Positions 8,596-17,620 of a stretch of DNA of 64,000 nt are shown here, piece by piece; position 1 is the stretch's first letter; the number at the start of each line of letters is the position of its first letter. Under the pieces are notes generated by a model that had not been told where the DNA came from, did not search any database, and worked only from the letters and a program-made list of their open reading frames with translations. The position numbers and the translations under genes are program-made. This stretch comes from Paraburkholderia tropica (lineage in GTDB: Bacteria > Pseudomonadota > Gammaproteobacteria > Burkholderiales > Burkholderiaceae): positions 1-64,000 of the forward strand of contig NZ_FNZM01000016.1 of the NCBI RefSeq assembly GCF_900109265.1, written 5' to 3'.

Positions 8596-10185
8596 ATGAC
8601 TCTCAGTGGCGACATGCTGATCGGTTTCGCGTCGGTGCGCGGCACCGAAGGCGAGCAGCGCGCATTCAATCCCGCGAGCAATACGGAAATCGCGGAGCCG
8701 GTATTCGGCATGGGCGGCGGCGCCGAAGTGGATCGCGCGGCTTCGCTCGCATCCGAAGCCTTCGATGTGTATCGCAACGTATCGCTCGAAAAGCGCGCGG
8801 CGTTTCTCGAAGCCATCGCCGAGAATATTCTCGAACTCGGCGATGCATTGATCGAACGCGCGCACGCGGAAACCGGCTTGCCGATTGCGCGTCTGCAAGG
8901 CGAGCGCGGGCGCACGGTCGGGCAATTGCGTCTCTTTGCGAAAGTCGTGCGCGACGGTCATTTTCTCGGCGCGACGATCGACCGTGCGCAACCGGAGCGT
9001 CAGCCCTTGCCGCGTTCGGATCTGCGTCTCGCGAAAGTCCCCTTGGGACCGGTGGCGGTATTCGGCGCGAGCAATTTCCCGCTCGCCTTTTCGGTTGCCG
9101 GCGGCGATACGGCTTCGGCGCTGGCCGCCGGTGCGCCCGTTATCGTGAAGGCACATAGCGCGCATCTGGGCACGTCGGAGCTTGTCGGTCGCGCGATTCA
9201 GCAGGCCGTGAAAACGCAGGGCTTGCCCGAGGGCACGTTCTCGCTGCTGTTCGGCGCGGGCCGCAAGCTGGGCGAAGCGCTCGTCTCGCATCCGGTGATC
9301 AAGGCCGTGGGCTTCACGGGTTCGCGCCAGAGTGGTCTCGCGCTGGTGCGTCTCGCCAATGCGCGCCCCGAGCCGATTCCCGTCTATGCGGAAATGAGCA
9401 GCATTAATCCGGTGTTTCTGTTTCCGGCCGCACTGGCGAGTCGCGCTGAAATCATCGGCAAGGCTTTCGCCGATTCGCTGACGCTCGGCGCCGGTCAATT
9501 CTGCACGAATCCGGGGCTTGTGCTCGCTGTCGATGGGCCGGACCTCGAACGCTTCATCGCATCGGCGAGCGAAGCGTTGGCCAGCAAACCCGCGCAAACG
9601 ATGCTGACGCCCGGCATCTTCGATGCGTATTGCTCGGGCACGCAAAGCGCGGGCGCGGTTCAGGGCGTGCAGAAGGTCGCCGAAGGCGAAGCGGCAGGCG
9701 AGCGCGCCAACGCCGCGCAGGCTGCGCTTTACGTGACGGATGCGGCGCGCCTGCTCGACTCGCCGGAACTGGAATCGGAAATGTTCGGTCCCGCTTCGGT
9801 GGTCGTGCGCGCGAGAGATTTTAACGAGTTGCTGGAAATCGCCGAGCATGTGGAAGGTCAATTGACCGTCACCTTGCAGATCGACGCCGCTGATTACCCC
9901 GCTGCGAAGCGTCTGCTGCCGGTGCTCGAACGCAAGGCGGGCCGCATTCTCGCGAATGGCTTCCCGACCGGTGTCGAGGTCTGTCACGCGATGGTGCACG
10001 GCGGTCCGCATCCTTCCACGTCGAACGCGATGTACACCTCGGTGGGCGCGACCGCCATCGATCGCTTCCTGCGTCCGGTTTGTTATCAGGATCTGCCGGA
10101 ACTGTTGTTGCCGGAGGCGTTGCATGACGCCAATCCGCTGGGCGTGTGGCGTATTGTCGATGGGGAACCGGGCGCTTCGCTTTAA
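8596..10185 (+). CDS. NADP+-dependent aldehyde dehydrogenase, alpha-ketoglutarate semialdehyde (2,5-dioxovalerate) type
   Basis: A 529-residue aldehyde dehydrogenase of the long KGSADH-III class, which oxidises 2,5-dioxopentanoate to 2-oxoglutarate at the end of pentose, hexarate or hydroxyproline catabolism. The catalytic Cys303 lies in GQFCTNPG and the general-base Glu266 in AEMSS. The start at 8596 has AGGA 7 bases upstream; an in-frame ATG at 8569 overlapping the previous stop is an alternative. No sugar-acid dehydratase gene is adjacent, so the feeding pathway is not shown here. Confidence 0.85.
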   Translation: MTLSGDMLIGFASVRGTEGEQRAFNPASNTEIAEPVFGMGGGAEVDRAASLASEAFDVYRNVSLEKRAAFLEAIAENILELGDALIERAHAETGLPIARLQGERGRTVGQLRLFAKVVRDGHFLGATIDRAQPERQPLPRSDLRLAKVPLGPVAVFGASNFPLAFSVAGGDTASALAAGAPVIVKAHSAHLGTSELVGRAIQQAVKTQGLPEGTFSLLFGAGRKLGEALVSHPVIKAVGFTGSRQSGLALVRLANARPEPIPVYAEMSSINPVFLFPAALASRAEIIGKAFADSLTLGAGQFCTNPGLVLAVDGPDLERFIASASEALASKPAQTMLTPGIFDAYCSGTQSAGAVQGVQKVAEGEAAGERANAAQAALYVTDAARLLDSPELESEMFGPASVVVRARDFNELLEIAEHVEGQLTVTLQIDAADYPAAKRLLPVLERKAGRILANGFPTGVEVCHAMVHGGPHPSTSNAMYTSVGATAIDRFLRPVCYQDLPELLLPEALHDANPLGVWRIVDGEPGASL

Positions 10186-10386
10186 GCGCTGGTGCGAGCA
10201 GTTCAGTAAAACGAGGCGAAATTCCTGCGGGATTTTGCCTTGTTCGCATGCGTTGAAATGTCGAGTGTGTCGGTAAACTAAAATAATAATTTAGGTGTTT
10301 ACCCTGATGTTCTGGTTTGCTAGACTGTGTTTGTTCGGAATGCTGATTAAACGGCAATACTCATAACACACGTAAGGCGGACCAAA

Positions 10387-10650
10387 ATGAACATGCTCAA
10401 TCGAGTCGTTGTCGCTGCATTGATTCTCGCTGCGCCGGTCGCGTCGTTCGCGCAGCAAAGCCAGCAACCGCTCACGCGCGCAGAAGTCCGCGCCAGTCTC
10501 ATTCAGGCGGAGAAGGGCGGTTATGGTCCGCTCGACTGGACCGATTATCCGAACGGTGAAATGCAGGCGGCGCAAACGCCTGCGGTCGATACATCGGGTT
10601 ACGGTACGGTGGCGCGTGGCTCGTCGCAATCGGGCGACGCAAGCCAATAA
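10387..10650 (+). CDS. DUF4148 domain-containing exported protein
   Basis: An 87-residue small protein with an N-terminal signal peptide (cleavage probably after SFA, near residue 22). It then carries the LTRAEVRASL and GPLDWTDYP signature of DUF4148, a family expanded in Burkholderiales and of unknown function, probably periplasmic. An AAGG ribosome-binding site precedes the ATG. A strong hairpin follows. Confidence 0.82.
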   Translation: MNMLNRVVVAALILAAPVASFAQQSQQPLTRAEVRASLIQAEKGGYGPLDWTDYPNGEMQAAQTPAVDTSGYGTVARGSSQSGDASQ

Positions 10651-10659
10651 AATCGCGGC

Positions 10660-10695
10660 AAGCGTACCGGCTGCGTGATGCAGGCCGATACGCTT
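10660..10695. terminator. Bidirectional hairpin between DUF4148 gene and porin
   Basis: Arms AAGCGTACCGGC (10660-10671) and GCCGATACGCTT (10684-10695) pair over 12 bp with one mismatch around a 12-base loop. They lie between the convergent stops of the DUF4148 gene and the porin. Confidence 0.65.
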
Positions 10696-10702
10696 CACAG
10701 GT

Positions 10703-11728
10703 TTAGAACTTGTGCGTCAGCCCGATAATGATGCCTCTGGCCGTTGCACCCGGCGTCACCTCGATCCCTGAGTATTCGGTGCCGTTGAGCGTATAGGCTG
10801 CCTGATTCCGGTTATCGATCAAACCGGCAGCCATATAGATGAGCGAGGACTTCGAGAGGAAGTACTCGTACGACAGGCCAACTTGCTGCGCGTTGTTGCC
10901 GTTGCCGGTGCGGTCGTGCAAATAGCCGTACATCACGGCGATCTCGTTGGCTGGGCTGAAGAGATACGAAGCCGAGACGGAATAAGTCGCTTCATTCTGG
11001 CTGTGATCCGACTGCGTTTCCGTGTGGTAGACGAAGTAGAAACGCGCCGCGTCCACCTTGAGTGAAGTCGCCGCCGTAAAGACTTTCTGAACCGACGTGC
11101 CGGCCGCATTGTCCTGCTGGTCATAGCCGGCCGCAATATGCCACGGCCCGTGGATGTACTTCACTACGGCGTTATACGACTGCAGGCCATTCGAGGGCTT
11201 GGTGGTGGAGTCGCGCATCGACACGAGAATCTGCGCGGTTAATCCGTGCCAGTTTGGCGTGAAGTAAGAGATGGCGTTGCTGGCGCGCACGGACACATCG
11301 TCGAAATCGTTGAGCGGCGAGGCAATCGATTTCGCTGCCAGCGGATCGAGTTCGCCGTCGAGATAGAGATATTGCGGCTTCTTCTGGCGTCCAAATCTGA
11401 ATTCGCCAAAGTCGCCCGACAAGCCGACCCACGCGAGACGATTAAAGGCATCGGCCGAATTCTGCGCCTCGCCATTGACGGCCGAGAAACCCTGCTCCAG
11501 CTGGAAATTGACGTGCATGCCGCCGCCAATATCTTCGTGGCCGTAGAGTCCGTAGACCGTGGCGAATAAACCGCCTGACGAAGCGCGAATCACATGATTC
11601 GCGCCACCGTTCTGATACTCGATGCCGTTATCGACTATGCCGTAGAGTGTGATGGAAGATTGCGCCTGAGCGGTTTGAACGGCGCACGACGAGATAAGCG
11701 CGGACGCTGCGAGAAGGGTCCTTTTCAT
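10703..11728 (-). CDS. Gram-negative porin, Burkholderia OmpC-like
   Basis: A 341-residue trimeric general porin of the outer membrane. It has a signal peptide ending in AQA around residue 22. The mature start SSITLYGIVDNGIEYQ is the family hallmark, RFGRQ follows in the early strands, and the C-terminal Phe (THKF) is required for Bam-dependent assembly. GGAG precedes the ATG by 5-6 bases. A second porin (14456-15481) shares the same start and end. Both lie between two aromatic-catabolism clusters, so uptake of their substrates is a reasonable inference. Confidence 0.93.
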   Translation of the reverse strand: MKRTLLAASALISSCAVQTAQAQSSITLYGIVDNGIEYQNGGANHVIRASSGGLFATVYGLYGHEDIGGGMHVNFQLEQGFSAVNGEAQNSADAFNRLAWVGLSGDFGEFRFGRQKKPQYLYLDGELDPLAAKSIASPLNDFDDVSVRASNAISYFTPNWHGLTAQILVSMRDSTTKPSNGLQSYNAVVKYIHGPWHIAAGYDQQDNAAGTSVQKVFTAATSLKVDAARFYFVYHTETQSDHSQNEATYSVSASYLFSPANEIAVMYGYLHDRTGNGNNAQQVGLSYEYFLSKSSLIYMAAGLIDNRNQAAYTLNGTEYSGIEVTPGATARGIIIGLTHKF

Positions 11729-11808
11729 TTGTCTCCAGATTTTCTGTTAATCGATCCGGGGAACGCGGTATGTAGGTTTTGGAATCGCGTTACCGAATGT
11801 TTTGACTG

Positions 11809-11895
11809 CTATCTGGATAGTAAAAAAATAAAAAGGACGCGTCCTTGTAGTAAATGCGCTTTCTCTGGCATTTTTCGATGCGATTGATGCATCGA
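11809..11895. promoter_or_regulatory. Palindromes upstream of the first porin
   Basis: The 196-bp AT-rich stretch upstream of the minus-strand porin holds CTATC-TG-GATAG (11809-11820), a perfect 14-bp palindrome AAGGACGCGTCCTT (11833-11846), and TCGATGC-N7-GCATCGA (11875-11895). The last is close to the stop of the upstream lactonase gene and may terminate it; the first two are candidate operator sites for porin control. Confidence 0.55.
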
Positions 11896-11924
11896 GGAAA
11901 GGTGCAGAAAGTCAGCGTGCCGCG

Positions 11925-13094
11925 CTATTTCACAAAAGTAATGCTGGTAGGCGCGGGAATCGGGATCGATTGCTCGCTATCGGCCAGCGTGCCGGTTGTG
12001 CGATCGATGTGAAACAGGCTCACGTTGCCACTACGCTGATTCGCCACAAACAGCCATTTGCCCGATGGGTCGATGGCGAATCCCCACGGTTTGTCGCCGC
12101 CCGACGGCACGCGTTGCAGTTCGCTCAGCTGGCCGCTGGTGTTATCCACGCGATACACAACGAGGGCATTCTCGCCGCGGTCTTCGACATAAATAAAACG
12201 TCCGTCGCGGCTCATGGCCATTTCCGCGCCGCTCTTCACGCCATTGAATCCTGCCTGACTGATGGGCAGCGTTTGCACCGGCGTGAGTTGCGCGGTGGCG
12301 GCGTCCCAGCGCAATACCAGCAACTCCGCGCTGAGTTCGGTGAGCACGTAGGCGTACTGTCCGGTCGCCCCGAACACGACGCGGCGCGGTCCGCTTCCCG
12401 GCGGCAAGGCGAAGGCGCGCGGCGTGGCGGCGTCGAGTTGTGTCAGCGTGTGCGTGGCTCGATCGAAGCCGTAGATGAAGACGCGGTCGGCGCCCAGATC
12501 GGGCACGAGCGCATAGTGCCCCGAAGGATCGATGGTCACGCCATGCGCGTGCGCATCGGTCTGGCGTGGGCTCGGGCCGGAACCTTTCTCCGCAATCGTC
12601 GATTCGAGCGTGCCCACGCTGCCGTCGCGATTCACCGCGAGGCTCGATACGGAGCCGCTGTTGTAGTTCGCGCCGAGCAGCGTGGACGACGGCGCGTCGA
12701 ATTGCAGGAAGGTGGTGCCACGACCGCCGGTGAGTACGTCGTTGATGCGCGTGAGCGATCCGTTGTCCTGGTTCACTGCGTACGCCGTCACGCTGCCTTC
12801 CTTGTCGCGGTCGTCGTTCACCGCGTAGAGCACGGGCAATTGCGGATGAGACGCCACCCACGTCGACTTCAATCCTTGTGCGACGGTGCCGACGTCGTTG
12901 ATGTTGCCGGTGGACGTGTTGAAGTGCAGAGCGTTGATCTGCTGATGCAGCGTGCCCACGTAGACGAATTCCGTATCGGACTCCGCCGCCGCGCTGGCTA
13001 CGGCGCAGACAGAGAGTGCAGCGAATGCGGTTGCGACGAGTGCGGCCACGGCTGTGCGCCGCATCCGTGTGGCGGGCGTGACGAGTTGCGCCAT
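11925..13094 (-). CDS. Exported lactonase family protein (seven-bladed beta-propeller)
   Basis: A 389-residue protein of the 6-phosphogluconolactonase-like propeller family (Pgl/YbhE type). The start at 13094 gives a clean signal peptide (hydrophobic core at residues 14-32, Ala-rich cleavage near VASAAAES); the frame stays open upstream but adds no conserved sequence. Repeated blade elements such as VNQDNGSLTR, VNRDGSVG and YRVDNTSGQLSE recur about every 50 residues. Its export argues against a cytosolic pentose-phosphate role and suggests hydrolysis of an extracytoplasmic sugar or aromatic lactone. It is monocistronic. Confidence 0.8.
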   Translation of the reverse strand: MAQLVTPATRMRRTAVAALVATAFAALSVCAVASAAAESDTEFVYVGTLHQQINALHFNTSTGNINDVGTVAQGLKSTWVASHPQLPVLYAVNDDRDKEGSVTAYAVNQDNGSLTRINDVLTGGRGTTFLQFDAPSSTLLGANYNSGSVSSLAVNRDGSVGTLESTIAEKGSGPSPRQTDAHAHGVTIDPSGHYALVPDLGADRVFIYGFDRATHTLTQLDAATPRAFALPPGSGPRRVVFGATGQYAYVLTELSAELLVLRWDAATAQLTPVQTLPISQAGFNGVKSGAEMAMSRDGRFIYVEDRGENALVVYRVDNTSGQLSELQRVPSGGDKPWGFAIDPSGKWLFVANQRSGNVSLFHIDRTTGTLADSEQSIPIPAPTSITFVK

Positions 13095-13312
13095 ATTCGG
13101 TTGACCTGGTTGAAAAGGGGAGAATTGTTGAAGCGTATTCGCTGAGCAAGGACGGGTCCCTGCACAAAATCCGGATTCGCCAGCACTTTTCAATCGAACC
13201 AGGGAAGATACCGGGACGAGCATCGAAACGCCGCGCGCGTAGTCGGTAATGCTTGCGCGCGCACCGTTTCGATCGGTCAGTGCGGGAATCCGCGTGGGCC
13301 TTTTGCGTGGCC

Positions 13313-14233
13313 TTATCGCCGCGCTTCGCTGCGGAACTGGCTCGGCGCCTGGCCGACTTCTCGGCGAAAGAAGCGCGTAAAGTATGCGGCGTCGGCGAAA
13401 CCCAGCATGAAAGCAATCTGTTCCACCGACATATCGCCGAAGATGAGTTCGCGTTTCGCTTCGGTAATAATGCGCGCGTGAATCATTTTGGTGGGGCTTT
13501 TCTCGGCGGCGGATGCGCAGGCGGCACGCAATTGCACGAGCGAGACGGCGAGCATCGACGCATATTGCTGCAACGGAAGATTGTCGCGATAGTGCTCGTC
13601 GATCAGTTTGCGAAAGCGCTCCACGAGACGCACGTCATTGCGCGGCACGGCTTCGCTGACGGCTTGATCGAGACGCGCTTCGCGCACCAATGTGAGGAGC
13701 AGCATCGTCAGCAGGGCTTCGGTGCCGGCGACCTGTCCCACTGAATCCGATTCCACCTCCTGTTTCAGGCGCTGAATCAGGCTGTAGATTTCGCCGGCGG
13801 CTTCGGCGTGATAGGCGAATGGCACCATGCGCGGCGCGGACCACAACGCCACGAATTCGCGCAGCCGCGCATTCACCTGCGTGAGGTAGGACACTTCGAT
13901 CGTGACGACCCAGCGGTCCACATCGATTTCGTAGTCGAGACCGTGAATGCACTCGGTGGGCACCAGCAGCGCACACGGGCCTTCGAACGGCACGCTGCGT
14001 CCTTCGAGATTCATCACGCCGCGGCCGTTGCGCACGAAAATCAGTTGCCCGTAGGCCGGATGCGCGTGCGGCGCGGTGCGCCAGCGTCCGCGCTCGGTCA
14101 CGTGGCCAACGTGCACGAACCAGTTTTCTTCCTCGGCGGGTTCGACGTAAAGCCGAACTTTGGGAACCGCGCTCAGGCGGTTTGTGCCGACGGGTCGGTT
14201 CGTGGGCTTGATGAGGGTTGCGCCGTGGGCCAT
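13313..14233 (-). CDS. AraC family transcriptional regulator with cupin sensor
   Basis: A 306-residue regulator. The N-terminal cupin-like sensor (residues about 25-120) contains APHAHPAYGQL, and a C-terminal double helix-turn-helix of the AraC type spans about 205-302 with the typical LGFADAAYFTRFFRRE motif. The architecture matches the PobR/HpaA group that responds to aromatic acids. It lies between the two porins and between the two aromatic clusters, so control of those is plausible. A TCCCT-N6-AGGGA dyad sits about 105 bp upstream of the start. Confidence 0.85.
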   Translation of the reverse strand: MAHGATLIKPTNRPVGTNRLSAVPKVRLYVEPAEEENWFVHVGHVTERGRWRTAPHAHPAYGQLIFVRNGRGVMNLEGRSVPFEGPCALLVPTECIHGLDYEIDVDRWVVTIEVSYLTQVNARLREFVALWSAPRMVPFAYHAEAAGEIYSLIQRLKQEVESDSVGQVAGTEALLTMLLLTLVREARLDQAVSEAVPRNDVRLVERFRKLIDEHYRDNLPLQQYASMLAVSLVQLRAACASAAEKSPTKMIHARIITEAKRELIFGDMSVEQIAFMLGFADAAYFTRFFRREVGQAPSQFRSEARR

Positions 14234-14335
14234 GAAGTCTCCTGGACGACCGTTCGTGCGGCCGCCATTTCAATGGTGATGCGCCGGAACGCTGTACCGT
14301 CTGGGCGGGGTCCGCGTGCGACTTGCTCGATTTGC

Positions 14336-14351
14336 TCCCTGCAAAAAGGGA
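14336..14351. promoter_or_regulatory. TCCCT-N6-AGGGA dyad upstream of the AraC gene
   Basis: Inverted arms TCCCT (14336-14340) and AGGGA (14347-14351) flank an A-rich 6-base spacer. A near-identical element (TCCCT-N7-AGGGA, also with an A-rich spacer) occurs at 21000-21016 upstream of the second catabolic operon. Confidence 0.45.
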
Positions 14352-14410
14352 CCGTGAAACTCGTCCTATTCTTTCACAGGCCGTCCTTGTCGGCCACTTG
14401 CGATATACCC

Positions 14411-14446
14411 CGAGACCGGCGCCAGGAACTTTCCGGCGCCGGCTCG
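14411..14446 (-). terminator. GC-rich hairpin downstream of the second porin
   Basis: Arms CCGGCGCC (14416-14423) and GGCGCCGG (14435-14442) are perfect and extended by CGAG/CTCG with a single bulge. They begin 10 bp past the porin stop. There is no clear U-tract. Confidence 0.5.
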
Positions 14447-14455
14447 ATTCGTTCG

Positions 14456-15481
14456 TCAGAACGTGTGGACCATGCCGAGAATGACGCCGCGCGTATTCGA
14501 ACCCGGCGCCACGGTCGGGCCGGCGTAAGCCGTGCCATTGAGCGTGAAGGCCGCCTGATTGCGGTTATTGATAAACGCGGCCGATGCATAGAGCGTCGTG
14601 CGTTTCGACAGATAGTGCTCGTACGTCATGCCGATCTGCTGCGCATTATTGCCCTTGCCGGTGCGATCGTGCAGATAACCGTACATCAGCGCGAGTTGAT
14701 CGGCGGGGCCGAAACTCCACGAACCCGACCCTTCATAGACGTCGCGCTTGATGCTGTTGTCAGTTTGTTTTTCGGTGTGATACGCGAGATAGAAGCGCGC
14801 CGGACCGACGCCCACCGATGCGCCCGCGTTGAACACTTTCAGCGCGGATGTGCCGGTGGCGTTGTCCGCCTGCTCGTAGCCCGCCGCCACGCGGAACGGC
14901 CCGTTCTCATAACGCGCAGCGGCGTTGTAAAACTGCAGGCCGTTGCTCGGCTTGGTGGTGGAATCACGCATCGCGACCATGAATTGCGCGCTCAGTCCAT
15001 AGACCGTTGGCGTGAAGTAGGAGATCGCATTGTTGACGCGAATGGTCAGCGAATTGAAGTTGAGCATCGGCGAGCCCATGCTCATCACGGCGACCGGATC
15101 GAGTTCGCGATTCAGGAAAATGTATTGCGGCGTGTTTTGCAGGCCGAATCGCACTTCACCGAACGCGCCCGACAGACCGACCCACGCCTGACGATTGAAG
15201 GCTTCCGCAGCATTGGCCGCCGCGCCGGTCATGGCCGAGAAGCCTTGTTCGAGCTGGAAGTTGACGTGCAGTCCGCCGCCAATATCCTCGGTGCCTTTCA
15301 GGCCGTAGCGGCTCGCGAACAGACCGCCCGAGGTGGCGCGCACGACCGAACCGTTGCCGCCATTCTGATACTCGATGCCATTGTCGATCACGCCATAAAG
15401 CGTGACGGAAGATTGCGCATGGGCCGTCTGAAACAGACAGGCCGACGCCAGGCCGGATGCCACGACTAGCATTCGCTTCAT
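14456..15481 (-). CDS. Gram-negative porin, Burkholderia OmpC-like (second copy)
   Basis: A 341-residue outer-membrane porin with signal peptide (AHA/AQS cleavage region), mature start SSVTLYGVIDNGIEYQ, and C-terminal Phe in MVHTF. The start at 15481 rather than the in-frame ATG four codons upstream is chosen because it begins directly with the Lys/Arg of the signal peptide. It is clearly paralogous to 10703-11728 but has diverged in the loop-forming regions, consistent with different solute preferences. The second catabolic operon lies immediately upstream on the same strand, ending 166 bp before it. Confidence 0.93.
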   Translation of the reverse strand: MKRMLVVASGLASACLFQTAHAQSSVTLYGVIDNGIEYQNGGNGSVVRATSGGLFASRYGLKGTEDIGGGLHVNFQLEQGFSAMTGAAANAAEAFNRQAWVGLSGAFGEVRFGLQNTPQYIFLNRELDPVAVMSMGSPMLNFNSLTIRVNNAISYFTPTVYGLSAQFMVAMRDSTTKPSNGLQFYNAAARYENGPFRVAAGYEQADNATGTSALKVFNAGASVGVGPARFYLAYHTEKQTDNSIKRDVYEGSGSWSFGPADQLALMYGYLHDRTGKGNNAQQIGMTYEHYLSKRTTLYASAAFINNRNQAAFTLNGTAYAGPTVAPGSNTRGVILGMVHTF

Positions 15482-15647
15482 TCTTGTCTCCACGTTGATT
15501 TTATTTATTGCGCTGCAGGGCCCGAATGGCCGCTGATGATCTTCTCGATGAATTCCTGTTTCAGTAATTTGGATGACTAATTAATGGCGTTATGAAGGTC
15601 GCGCTGAATAGTGCGGCCCTCGACGGAGAACGAGTGGGAAAGGTGCT

Positions 15648-16505
15648 TCAGTAGCCGGCCATTTCGCGCGCGGCGCCCACGACGCCGTAGGTGCGCGAGG
15701 GCGCCGACATCAGGAAGCGATATCCTTCCTGAATGAGTCGCTGATGATTCTTCGCCGTAACGTGCGGGTGCCCGACCACGACGTTGTGCTTTTTGCAGGT
15801 CTCGACGATCTGGCGCATTGCGTCGAGCACTTCCGGATGTTCGTATTGACGCGGAAAACCCAGTTCCTGGCTCAAGTCGCCTTCGCCAATCAGAATCAGG
15901 CCGATGCCGGGCACGTTCGAGAGGATGTCGTCGAGGTTCTCGATCGCCTGCGTGCTTTCGCACATCAGGCCAACGAGAATTTCACCGTGCGGCGCGAGCG
16001 GCCAGACGTCGGCCTTCTCATAGTATTGCGGCATCGACAGGCCCCAATAACGCGAAGCATTGGCCGGTCCGTCGCCGCGCACGCCCTTCGGTTCATAGAT
16101 CGGCGCATGCTTCGGACGCGCATAGCGGCACGACGCCACCGCGTTATACGCCTGTTCGACCGTGGCCACGTGCGGCCAGATCACGCCGTACGCGCCGCGA
16201 TCGAGCACCTGCTTGGCGAAGCTCTGGTTCATCTCCGCGCCGTTCGCCGGAATGCGCGCGATGGGCGTCACGCGCGGCGCGACCGAGCCGGATTCGGCAA
16301 TCTGCTTGCGGCTCAGCATGTATTGCAGCGCGTCGCCGAATGCCGAAACGTCGTACGGGTTGTGCTCCATTTCGAACACGACGCCGTCGTAGGGCGCATC
16401 GCTCATCTCGATGGCGCTCTGCTTGTCGAGCTTCGAGAATGCGGCGAACGCGGCCTTGCCGGATTCGAGCGTGCGGATAATGCCGTTGATGCGGGTATCG
16501 CTCAT
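15648..16505 (-). CDS. HpcH/HpaI family class II aldolase (paralogue)
   Basis: A 285-residue metal-dependent aldolase with the same catalytic set as its paralogue (His48, Arg84, Glu183, Asp210) and about 90% identity to the copy at 2059-2916 by hand count. It is the last gene of the minus-strand catabolic operon, 30 bp after the extradiol dioxygenase, with a GAGG ribosome-binding site. Here the aldolase is paired with a ring-cleavage enzyme instead of the hydratase found in the first cluster, so the two clusters look complementary. Confidence 0.87.
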   Translation of the reverse strand: MSDTRINGIIRTLESGKAAFAAFSKLDKQSAIEMSDAPYDGVVFEMEHNPYDVSAFGDALQYMLSRKQIAESGSVAPRVTPIARIPANGAEMNQSFAKQVLDRGAYGVIWPHVATVEQAYNAVASCRYARPKHAPIYEPKGVRGDGPANASRYWGLSMPQYYEKADVWPLAPHGEILVGLMCESTQAIENLDDILSNVPGIGLILIGEGDLSQELGFPRQYEHPEVLDAMRQIVETCKKHNVVVGHPHVTAKNHQRLIQEGYRFLMSAPSRTYGVVGAAREMAGY

Positions 16506-16535
16506 CGTGTTGCCTCTTTGCTGGCGAATGATGCG

Positions 16536-17522
16536 TTATTCTTCGGCTTTCCAATACATGAAGCCCATGCCTTCGCCGGTGCCGGCGGGCGTGCGCCAGC
16601 ACGGGACGTAATCGACGAGCGTCATTTCCGCGCCGGTTTCTTCGAGCGCTTTCATCACGCTCACATAGAGCTTGATTTCCGAGGTGCCGGACTGATACGA
16701 GCGATCGTCCACGGCGGCGAGGCCTTCGTAGTCGTAATTCGCCAGCATCTTCATGATGCGATGATCGAACTCTTCGTCGTTGACGAAATGCGAGAGGCCG
16801 CCCGAGGCGAAGATGCCCACGCGCACATCGGCGGGCCACGCCGCGATCGCTTCGCGCAACACGCGGCCGAATTCGATGCAACGCGACATCGAGGGCTGCG
16901 TCGGCGGATAGAAGCAGTTCATGATGATCGGTACATGCGGCGGCGGATTGTCGTCCATGATCTGGTGATAGACGAAGCTGTACGCGTGCGGCGCAACCGG
17001 GTACTCGGGCAACGGCTTCATCCAGACGTTGTCGGGCCACGCGAACAGGTCGGTGAGATCGAAGCCTTCCGCCTGGAAGCGGTTGATCAGATACGTGGCC
17101 AGTTCCGGATGGCACGCGTGCGTGACATGCCGGTCGGGCGCGTAGACGGAGCGCTGCGGCGGGCCGTTGTGAACTTCCGCGCCGCTATAGATCGCGATGG
17201 AAGGGGAGAAGTCGGTGAAGATTTCCTTCTGGTCCTTGCCGAGAATAATCGCCACGTCGATCTTCGCTTCGCGATACGCAGCGGCCATCTTGTCGAGCGC
17301 CACGCGGCAGCGCGCCGCGCGCGCGGTGCGTTCTTCCAGCGTTAGGAACGGCGCGAATGCCGCTTCGCGATGGGCTTCCAGTTCGGGATAGGTCCACGTC
17401 CGGTTGCGGAACCACAGTTCCGGATTATTGCGGTCGCGCTCGCCGTTCTTGAGCCAGTCTTCCGGCGCCTGGCCAAGCATGCCGCTATGCGGTACGGCCA
17501 TCCCGAATACGATTTTCGCCAT
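16536..17522 (-). CDS. Class III extradiol ring-cleavage dioxygenase (LigB-type catalytic subunit)
   Basis: A 328-residue LigB-fold dioxygenase that would cleave a catecholic ring next to the hydroxyls using Fe(II). Expected residues are visible: His12 in VPHSG, a second His at 51, catalytic His245 in SGGLSHF and ligand Glu282 in GTSEIK, matching H12/H61/H195/E242 of LigB in order. It is longer than LigB (about 300) and shorter than gallate dioxygenases (about 420) that fuse the LigA-like small subunit. No ligA-like gene lies nearby. The neighbours (aldolase, amidohydrolase, decarboxylase-like protein, MFS) support protocatechuate or a carboxylated/hydroxylated relative as substrate. Confidence 0.84.
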   Translation of the reverse strand: MAKIVFGMAVPHSGMLGQAPEDWLKNGERDRNNPELWFRNRTWTYPELEAHREAAFAPFLTLEERTARAARCRVALDKMAAAYREAKIDVAIILGKDQKEIFTDFSPSIAIYSGAEVHNGPPQRSVYAPDRHVTHACHPELATYLINRFQAEGFDLTDLFAWPDNVWMKPLPEYPVAPHAYSFVYHQIMDDNPPPHVPIIMNCFYPPTQPSMSRCIEFGRVLREAIAAWPADVRVGIFASGGLSHFVNDEEFDHRIMKMLANYDYEGLAAVDDRSYQSGTSEIKLYVSVMKALEETGAEMTLVDYVPCWRTPAGTGEGMGFMYWKAEE

Positions 17523-17620
17523 ATGAGTTGTTTCCAGTGTTCAATCAGTCGACACGGTCAGGGCCGTGGTCAAAACGTGGGAGGCAGCAAGTGCTGCGGT
17601 ATTGATTCGGAGTCCGTTGC

